Source: UKL13-2 sp964417885 (GTDB lineage: Bacteria > Pseudomonadota > Gammaproteobacteria > Burkholderiales > Usitatibacteraceae). Taken from it: a stretch of 37,656 nt of DNA. A model generated the notes under the pieces. It had not been told where the DNA came from, searched no databases, and saw nothing but the letters and a program-made list of their open reading frames with translations. Location of the stretch: NCBI GenBank assembly GCA_964417885.1, contig CAYQKN010000022.1:1-37656 (forward strand). The letters are read 5' to 3'. Positions within the stretch are counted from its first letter, which is position 1; every line of letters begins with the position of its first letter. Both the position numbers and the translations under genes were made by a program. Below are positions 32,036 to 37,656 of the stretch, piece after piece.

Positions 32036-33892
32036 ATGAACCGACTCCAAGCTAGTTCCAGGCGCTTTGCCTGGGCCATTGCCACGTTGGCGACGGCCAT
32101 CATCGCCGGTTGCGGCGGTGGTGGTGAAGGCCGCGATCCAATTCTGGGAACCGGCGGCATCGCGGTGCTGGCGCCGACGGTCACGGCAGTCTCTCCGGTT
32201 AACAACGCCACTGCGGTCGGAACCAACAACACCATTATCAATGCCACCTTCAGCGAACCCATGGCGCCGATCACCGGCGCAGCAAGTTTTGTACTGACCT
32301 GTGCAGCGCCTTGCGCCAATCCGAATGGAACCGTGACGCTGGATGCTTCCGGCCGCGTCGCCACCTATACGCTTGCGCCGGGCACCTCGCTGGCTGCATT
32401 CACGCTCTACACCGCCACCATCACCGGCGCCAGAGGCATCGCCAACGGCCTTGCACTGGACAACCCGTATGTCTGGCGCTTTACCACCGGCGCCGCGCCC
32501 GACTCCACTCGCCCGCGGGTGGTGCTGACGGTACCCGCAACATCGACACCAGGCCCCACCACCGGCGTACCTGGCAATACCGCTATCAGCGCCGTATTCA
32601 CTGAAGAAATGGCGCCGTCAACCATCAATGCCGCGACCTTTACCTTGACCTGTGCTGCACCGTGCGTCTCGCCAGCCGGAAGCGTCAGCTACACAGTCGG
32701 TACTCGCACGGCCGTATTCACACCGGTATCTGCATTGCTTGGCAGTACGACCTATACCGCAACCATCACCACCGGCGCGACCGACCTGGCCGGCAATGCG
32801 CTGGCTGGAAATCGGGCTGCCCTGCCTGCGGCCAGCAACTATGTGTGGACGTTCACCACTGCCGTTCCGGTGGTCACCAGCAACGTCGCGGTGGCTGCAA
32901 CCAACCCGGTCGCCAGTGCGTCCGGCGTCTGCCCGGGTGCGACCGTCAATGCCACCTTCAGCCTGACCACGGGGCTGCGCATGAATCCGGCAACGATCAA
33001 CACGGCAACGTTCACCGTGACCGGTCCCGGCCCGGCCTTTTCACCCGTTACCGCGGCATCGGTCGTGCTGGACGCGGCAACCGGCCGTATTGCGACGTTC
33101 ACTCCCGCCAGCAATCTGATCGTCGGAACCACCTACACCGCGACCATCAAGGGTGGCGTCAATGGCGTAAAGGACCTGGCTGTTCCGGCCAACGCCATGG
33201 TGAATGATTTCACCTGGAACTTCACGGTTGCCAGTTGCACCACGCCAACCGGCGCGCCTGCTGTGCCGCTGGGTTCCGCTGCCGGTTTCGGCATCATGGC
33301 AACGTCGGCTACCACCAGTACCGGCCCGACGCAAATCAACGGCGATGTCTCGCTGAGTCCAGGCACCTCGCAGGGCATTCCGCCGCCGCAGGTGAATGGG
33401 GTCATCCATGTCAACGATGCGGCCGCCGCACAGGCCAAGGTCGACCTGCTTGCCGCATACAACTACGCCAAGGCACTGCCGCCGGGCGTGGGGCCGTTCT
33501 CGCTGGGCGGCGGTACGGATCTGAGCGGACTGACTTTGCCGCCAGGCACGTATACGTCGGCGACCACGATCCTGATCAACGGGCCGGCGCCGGTGATTCT
33601 GGATGGCGGCGGCAACGCCAACGCGGTCTGGGTGTTCCAGATCGGTTCTTCGCTGACGACCGTGACCGGCAGCGTGTCGCTGATCGGTGGTGCACAGGCG
33701 AAGAATGTGTTCTGGGTGCCGACGGCCGACGCGACCATCGGAACCAACACCATTTTCCAGGGCACGATCCTCGCCGGTCGTGACGTCACCGGCAAAACCG
33801 GTGCGACCATCAACGGCCGCATCCTGGCTGGTGCGATCGGCGCCGCCACCGTGGCGCTGGACAGCAACACCGTTAACGTGCCGGCCCCGTGA
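32036..33892 (+). CDS. Ig-like (Big_5) and DUF3494 ice-binding-fold lipoprotein
   Basis: A 618-residue surface or periplasmic lipoprotein. The signal peptide ends in lipobox IAGC followed by a Gly-rich tether. Three bacterial Ig-like repeats of the Big_5 type follow: about residues 46-155 (SPVNNATAVGTNNTIINATF; VWRFTTG), 158-280 (IINAATF-type block; YVWTFTTA) and 282-400 (TFTPASNLIVGTTYTATIKG). Repeats 1 and 2 each hold a LTCAAPC Cys pair. The C-terminal domain (about 410-618) is DUF3494, the ice-binding-like beta-helix (FGIMATSATTSTGPTQINGD; LPPGTYTSATTILI; FWVPTADATIGTNTIFQGTI). This fold occurs in ice-binding and adhesion proteins, so ice binding itself is not proven. GAGGG precedes the ATG. 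The second OmpA gene follows after 144 bp without a terminator. Confidence 0.9.
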   Translation: MNRLQASSRRFAWAIATLATAIIAGCGGGGEGRDPILGTGGIAVLAPTVTAVSPVNNATAVGTNNTIINATFSEPMAPITGAASFVLTCAAPCANPNGTVTLDASGRVATYTLAPGTSLAAFTLYTATITGARGIANGLALDNPYVWRFTTGAAPDSTRPRVVLTVPATSTPGPTTGVPGNTAISAVFTEEMAPSTINAATFTLTCAAPCVSPAGSVSYTVGTRTAVFTPVSALLGSTTYTATITTGATDLAGNALAGNRAALPAASNYVWTFTTAVPVVTSNVAVAATNPVASASGVCPGATVNATFSLTTGLRMNPATINTATFTVTGPGPAFSPVTAASVVLDAATGRIATFTPASNLIVGTTYTATIKGGVNGVKDLAVPANAMVNDFTWNFTVASCTTPTGAPAVPLGSAAGFGIMATSATTSTGPTQINGDVSLSPGTSQGIPPPQVNGVIHVNDAAAAQAKVDLLAAYNYAKALPPGVGPFSLGGGTDLSGLTLPPGTYTSATTILINGPAPVILDGGGNANAVWVFQIGSSLTTVTGSVSLIGGAQAKNVFWVPTADATIGTNTIFQGTILAGRDVTGKTGATINGRILAGAIGAATVALDSNTVNVPAP

Positions 33893-34036
33893 TAGATGGC
33901 CGGCAGGACTGAACGGATGAATTCGATCGTCGCCCACGGTACGCGCGCTGATTCGTTCGCGCCGGACCGTGCGCGCAGTGCGCAAGACACCGCGGACCGC
34001 CGGCGAACAGGTTTCTGGATCCAAATGGAGAAGAAA

Positions 34037-35191
34037 ATGAAAATAGCAAAAGCCTCAGGCACGCTGGGTTTGGTGGCAATCGCCGCACTGGGTAGCCCGC
34101 TTGCGCTGGCGCAGGATGCGGGCTGGTATGCCGGAATCAACGCGGGCCAGTCGCGCGCAAAAATAGACGACCCGCGAATCATCGGCGGATTGCTGGCTGG
34201 CGGGTTTACCACCACCTCGATCGAGGACGATGACCGCGACACCGGCTTCAAGGTCTTTGGCGGGTATCGGATCAACCGCAACTTCGCCCTGGAGGGCGGA
34301 TATTTTGACCTTGGCAAGTTCGGCTTCAAGGCCGTCACGCTTCCCCCTGGCGTGCTGAGCGGACGCATCAAGGTCAAAGGGTTGAATCTGGACCTGGTTG
34401 GCACACTGCCGATCACGGAGCGGTTCTCGGCATTTGCCCGCGTCGGCGTCAACCACGCGCAGGCGCGCGACACCTTTGCCGGAACCGGTGCGGTGCATGT
34501 GTTCAACACCAGTCCGAGCAAGCGCGACACCAACCTGAAAGTTGGCCTCGGACTGCAGTACGCCTTTAACGAGGCGCTGGCCGTACGCGGCGAAGTCGAG
34601 CGCTATCGCATCAATGATGCGGTTGGCAACAAGGGCGACATCGACCTGGTTTCGGTCGGGCTGGTTTATTCGTTTGACCGCCACGCGGCGCCGTTGACGC
34701 GAACCGCGATGGCGCCGGACCCGGCGCCTGCCGTTGTTGAAGTACCGCCGCCGCCGATGGCCGTTCCGACACCGCCACCACCGGCACCGCTGCCGCCGCC
34801 CGCGCCGCGCTTCGAGCGCTATACCCTCTCGGCCACCGAACTGTTTGGGTTTGACCGCGATACGCTGCGTATGCCCCAGCCCAAGCTGGATGAGATTGCC
34901 GCCGCGCTGAGTGGCAATAACCAGATCAATCGCGTCGTCATCACCGGCTACGCGGACCGGCTCGGGTCCGATCGGTACAACCAGAAGCTGTCCGAGCGTC
35001 GCGCCATGGCGGTCAAAGAATACCTGGTCAGCAAGGGCATCAACGGCAGCAGGCTTGATGCGCAGGGCAAGGGAGAAGCCAACCCGGTCGTGGTGTGTAA
35101 CGACCGGAACCGTCCGGCGCTGATCAAATGCCTGGAACCCAACCGCCGGGTCGAAGTGGAACAAATCATTATCGAACGCCGTGTCCAGTAG
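34037..35191 (+). CDS. OmpA family outer-membrane protein, paralogue 2
   Basis: A 384-residue paralogue of the protein at 30675. The signal peptide is cut after ALAQ. The N-terminal beta-barrel (about 22-215) begins DAGWYAGINAGQSRAKIDDP and is longer than in paralogue 1, of the OmpA-OmpF porin type. The linker is strongly Pro-rich (VEVPPPPMAVPTPPPPAPL). The OmpA_C domain (about 265-384) repeats ITGYADRLGSDRYNQKLSER and the CNDRNRPALIKCLEPN Cys pair almost unchanged from paralogue 1, whereas the barrels differ. ATG 34037 is preferred over 34025 because GGAGAAG then acts as ribosome site. It is probably co-transcribed with the DUF3494 lipoprotein. Confidence 0.93.
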   Translation: MKIAKASGTLGLVAIAALGSPLALAQDAGWYAGINAGQSRAKIDDPRIIGGLLAGGFTTTSIEDDDRDTGFKVFGGYRINRNFALEGGYFDLGKFGFKAVTLPPGVLSGRIKVKGLNLDLVGTLPITERFSAFARVGVNHAQARDTFAGTGAVHVFNTSPSKRDTNLKVGLGLQYAFNEALAVRGEVERYRINDAVGNKGDIDLVSVGLVYSFDRHAAPLTRTAMAPDPAPAVVEVPPPPMAVPTPPPPAPLPPPAPRFERYTLSATELFGFDRDTLRMPQPKLDEIAAALSGNNQINRVVITGYADRLGSDRYNQKLSERRAMAVKEYLVSKGINGSRLDAQGKGEANPVVVCNDRNRPALIKCLEPNRRVEVEQIIIERRVQ

Positions 35192-35244
35192 GTCTCCGCT
35201 GCTGGCTCCTCGGCAGGCGCTCGCTGCGTAAGCTGCCTTTCGCT

Positions 35245-35273
35245 GAAAACGGGCGCCTCCGGCGCCCGTTTTC
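35245..35273 (+). terminator. Intrinsic terminator of the second OmpA gene
   Basis: A perfect 13-bp stem, GAAAACGGGCGCC (35245-35257) with GGCGCCCGTTTTC (35261-35273), and a TCC loop. Symmetric A and T runs make it potentially bidirectional. Confidence 0.92.
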
Positions 35274-35359
35274 ACGTCTGAAGCCCCGAGCCGGCACGAG
35301 GGGTTAAAATTGCCGGGCAGGTGTTGCCGTCGCCTGAAAATCCACCCGGAAGACCGTTT

Positions 35360-35381
35360 TGGTCAGCCGCGCCCCTGACCA
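35360..35381 (+). repeat. Small inverted repeat before the sulfatase-fold gene
   Basis: TGGTCAG (35360-35366) and CTGACCA (35375-35381) with an 8-nt loop lie 19 bp before the TTG start at 35400. In mRNA it would form a hairpin in the leader. A possible -10, TAAAAT, is at 35305-35310. Confidence 0.35.
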
Positions 35382-35399
35382 GCACGCCGCGCCCGTACC

Positions 35400-37322
35400 T
35401 TGAAAAAAATCCTCGAACACCTCCTTCCCCACCGCCTGCGCATTCTGTGGGTGCTGCTGATCACCTACATCGCCTTCAACGCCGCCGTGCGGGTCGGCCT
35501 CGCGCTGTACAACGGCGAGCTTGATCCGATGTTGCCGCAGAGATTGCTGCCGGCGCTCGCAATCGGCCTGGTATTTGATATCGGCACCGCGACATTTTTC
35601 CTGGCGCCGATCGGCCTGCTGCTGCTGGTCTGGCCGAACGGCCGCGCGCGCGCGCTGAGAGGGACCCTGCTGGCCGTGTTGCTGCCACTCGTGGTACTGC
35701 TGGTGTTTGTCGGCTTTGCCGAGTTCACGTTCTGGAATGAATTTGCCTCACGGTTCAATTTCATCGCGGTCGACTACCTGATTTACACCAATGAAGTGGT
35801 GGGAAACATTCGCGAGTCCTACAACCTGCCGCTCCTGCTCGGTGGCGTGGGTGCGATTTCGCTCCTGATCTGGTGGCGGGTGAAGCGCCACAGCGAGGCC
35901 TGGTGGCAGGGCAGCCTGTCCCCGGCGCGACGCATCGCCACGGCAGCGGTGCTGCTCGCGTTGCCGCCGCTGGCAACTTTCTCGCTCGATGCCCGCTACA
36001 AGGAGTTTTCCGCCGACGCCCAGGCCAATGAGCTGGCGGGCAATGGCTACTTCGATTTCTGGCACGCGTTCTGGACCAACGAGATCGACTACGAGCGCTA
36101 TTACAAGACCATGCCGCGTACCAAGGCCATTGCCGAGCTTGCGACCGAGATCGGCGGCAACCGCGTTCCGGTTACCGTCACGCAGAAGCCCTACGATCGC
36201 GACGTCGTCAATCCTGGCGAGGTAAAGAAACTGAACGTGGTGCTGGTGTCGATCGAGAGTTTCAGCGCCGAATTCATGAAGGCTTTCGGTAACCAGCAGG
36301 GCATTACGCCGAACATGGACCGGCTGGCGAGCGGGGGGCTGCTGTTCACCCGCCTCTATGCCACCGGCACCCGTACCGTCCGCGGGCTCGAGGCCTTGAC
36401 GCTGTCGGTGCCGCCGACGCCGGGCCATTCGATCGTCAAGCGGCCCGACAACGACAAGCTGTTCACCATCGGCGAGGTATTTCGCGAAAAGGGCTATGAG
36501 CCGCTGTACTTTTATGGCGGATACGGCTATTTCGACAACATGAACGCCTTTTTCTCCGGCAACGGTTACACCGTGATCGACCGCACGGCGCTGCAGTCGG
36601 CCGACATTCATTTCGAAAACATATGGGGCGTGGCAGACGAGGATCTGTATTCCCTGGCGGTGCGCGAACTGGACAAGCGTCACCAGGCCGGCCGGCCGTT
36701 TTTCGCCCACATCATGACCACCTCCAATCACCGGCCGTTCACCTACCCTGACGGGCGGATCGACATTCCGAGCAAGACCGGCCGGGAGGGCGGGGTCAAG
36801 TACACCGACTGGGCAATCGGCCGATTCATCGAGCAGGCGCGGAGCAAACCCTGGTTTGACAATACGTTGTTCGTCTTTGTCGCGGACCACACCCACAAAG
36901 GCCGCGGGCGTCAGGAGTTGCCGATCGACAACTACCACATCCCGATGGTGATGTATTCGCCCCGCCACGTTGCACCAGGAACGGTGGACACCATCGCGTC
37001 ACAGATCGATGTTCCGCCGACGCTGCTCGGCATGCTCAACTTCAGCTACCGCTCGCGCTTTTTCGGTCACGACATACTGCGCGAGGGCGCGGCCCATCCG
37101 CGCGCGCTGATGGCCAACTACCAGACCGTCGGCTATTACGAGAACGGCCGCGTGGTCGAACTGAAACCGAATTCGCGCGTGCGCGTGGTGTACGCCGACA
37201 GCGGCAAGCCGGCGCCGATGGACGATATTTCAACCTACCTGATCGATGAGGCCATCGGCTACTACCAGCTGGCCAGCGAGGCTTACCGGCGCGGCGACCT
37301 GAAGAACGCAACCGTGCGCTAG
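35400..37322 (+). CDS. LTA synthase/phosphoglycerol transferase family sulfatase-fold protein
   Basis: A 640-residue inner-membrane protein. About five membrane helices occupy residues 10-185 (LRILWVLLITYIAFNAAVRV; LAPIGLLLLVWP; GTLLAVLLPLVVLLVFVGF and others). The periplasmic alkaline-phosphatase-type domain (about 275-575) carries the metal-site motifs of the LtaS/OpgB family: VLVSIESFSAEF, the nucleophile region TGTRTVRG (residues 322-329), HIMTTSNHRPF and FVADHTHKGRG. These enzymes move phosphoglycerol from phosphatidylglycerol to a glycan. Gram-negatives lack LTA, so decorating periplasmic glucans (OpgB-like) is the likelier role and would fit the glucan synthase at 15526. The start is TTG (followed by AAAAAAATC) without a good Shine-Dalgarno. 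It lies outside the operator-bearing units. The stop overlaps the convergent gene. Confidence 0.88.
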   Translation: MKKILEHLLPHRLRILWVLLITYIAFNAAVRVGLALYNGELDPMLPQRLLPALAIGLVFDIGTATFFLAPIGLLLLVWPNGRARALRGTLLAVLLPLVVLLVFVGFAEFTFWNEFASRFNFIAVDYLIYTNEVVGNIRESYNLPLLLGGVGAISLLIWWRVKRHSEAWWQGSLSPARRIATAAVLLALPPLATFSLDARYKEFSADAQANELAGNGYFDFWHAFWTNEIDYERYYKTMPRTKAIAELATEIGGNRVPVTVTQKPYDRDVVNPGEVKKLNVVLVSIESFSAEFMKAFGNQQGITPNMDRLASGGLLFTRLYATGTRTVRGLEALTLSVPPTPGHSIVKRPDNDKLFTIGEVFREKGYEPLYFYGGYGYFDNMNAFFSGNGYTVIDRTALQSADIHFENIWGVADEDLYSLAVRELDKRHQAGRPFFAHIMTTSNHRPFTYPDGRIDIPSKTGREGGVKYTDWAIGRFIEQARSKPWFDNTLFVFVADHTHKGRGRQELPIDNYHIPMVMYSPRHVAPGTVDTIASQIDVPPTLLGMLNFSYRSRFFGHDILREGAAHPRALMANYQTVGYYENGRVVELKPNSRVRVVYADSGKPAPMDDISTYLIDEAIGYYQLASEAYRRGDLKNATVR

Positions 37323-37627
37323 TCCGTGCCGATCAGTGCCGGTGGCGTATCAAAATAGGTCGCCTTTTGTGCCCGTGGCAGCTTCTTCAGCGCCGCCTCG
37401 GCCTTCGATGCGCTTGACCGGTCAGCAAACGTCATCGAGGCCACGACCCGCAGCGGGGGATGGGAGCGGGTGTAGCGCGCGCCGGTGCCGGCCATATGCT
37501 GCGCAAAGCGGCGTGCAAGGTCGGTGGTGATGCCGGCATAGAGGGTGCCGTCGCGGCATTCGATCAGATACAGCAGCCAGCAAGGCGTGGCGGGATCGGC
37601 TTTTGTCGGCATGGCGTGCATTGTCAC
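37319..37627 (-). CDS. GIY-YIG nuclease family protein (YhbQ/UPF0213-like)
   Basis: A 102-residue protein with a complete minimal GIY-YIG domain: WLLYLIECRDGTLYAGITTD holds the two short strands of the motif, followed by the conserved Arg in DLARRFAQH and by the helical part ending ALKKLPRAQK. Single-domain members of this YhbQ type are thought to act on nucleic acid, with a repair role suggested. The start is uncertain: GTG 37627, ATG 37621 and ATG 37612 are all in frame. Its stop codon lies within the 4-bp CTAG palindrome shared with the stop codon of the convergent sulfatase-fold gene. Confidence 0.9.
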   Translation of the reverse strand: MTMHAMPTKADPATPCWLLYLIECRDGTLYAGITTDLARRFAQHMAGTGARYTRSHPPLRVVASMTFADRSSASKAEAALKKLPRAQKATYFDTPPALIGTD

Positions 37628-37656
37628 GCATTTTTCATTCCGCGTTGAGTCCCCAA

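Noticed and set aside
33967..34010. Possible 13th operator before the second OmpA gene (CGAACAG at 34004-34010)
   Set aside because: The left half matches only 4 of 7 positions, the next base is G instead of A, and a -10 at 32 bp would place the transcription start after the ATG at 34037.
1..37656. CRISPR arrays, insertion sequences, tRNA or rRNA genes
   Set aside because: I saw no regularly spaced direct repeats, transposase motifs, terminal inverted repeats with target duplications, or tRNA-like cloverleafs. This was by eye only.

Overview
The window is a contiguous chromosomal stretch from a high-G+C betaproteobacterium, probably Burkholderiales-like. Evidence for this is the atpD-atpC-glmU-glmS order, the gene content and the protein signatures; no rRNA or other phylogenetic marker is present, so the rank is an inference. 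There are no insertion sequences, phage genes, CRISPR arrays or tRNAs.

Layout. (1) 1-4379: end of the F1Fo ATP synthase operon (atpD 3' end, atpC), an intrinsic terminator, then glmU and glmS for UDP-GlcNAc and glucosamine-6-P synthesis. (2) 4.8-10.6 kb: an FNR-like regulator, a lipoprotein of the phospholipase D/cardiolipin synthase family, an exported protein of unknown function, a beta/gamma-crystallin plus glycine-zipper protein, and a Crp-family regulator (Crp1). (3) 11.0-15.3 kb: envelope-stress genes (small secreted ORF, BON lipoprotein, DUF883/YqjD, YqjE, YqjK, AI-2E permease, CsbD, a secreted triple-cysteine-repeat protein). (4) 15.5-24.4 kb: a 2952-residue cyclic beta-1,2-glucan synthase (NdvB type), minus strand. 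(5) 24.7-30.3 kb: Crp2 divergent from a hybrid histidine kinase, REC-PAS regulator and Crp3, followed by an Lmo0937-type membrane peptide, DUF3185 protein and ferritin-like protein. (6) 30.7-35.2 kb: two paralogous OmpA proteins flanking an Ig-like/DUF3494 (ice-binding fold) lipoprotein. (7) 35.4-37.6 kb: an LTA synthase/OpgB-type sulfatase-fold transferase and a convergent GIY-YIG protein.

Main discovery. Almost every transcription unit between 4.8 and 35.2 kb is preceded by the same 18-bp imperfect palindrome, consensus CTGTRCG-N4-CGNACAG, always followed by A. I found 12 copies by eye. In 11 of them a -10-like hexamer (A at position 2 in 11/11, T at position 6 in 10/11) is centred 32 or 33 bp from the palindrome centre on the side of the gene. 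This is the geometry of class II (-41.5) Crp-type activated promoters, and the 16-bp TGTRC-N6-GYACA core has the architecture of Crp-family operators. Three regulators in the window share a related recognition helix (LGVRRxGxT). I infer a local, self-regulated regulon that coordinates periplasmic glucan synthesis, cardiolipin-type lipid synthesis, outer-membrane proteins, iron storage and small stress proteins, possibly with input from the kinase/REC-PAS pair. The operator and regulon are the part that looks undescribed. The regulator assignment and the physiological signal are inference.
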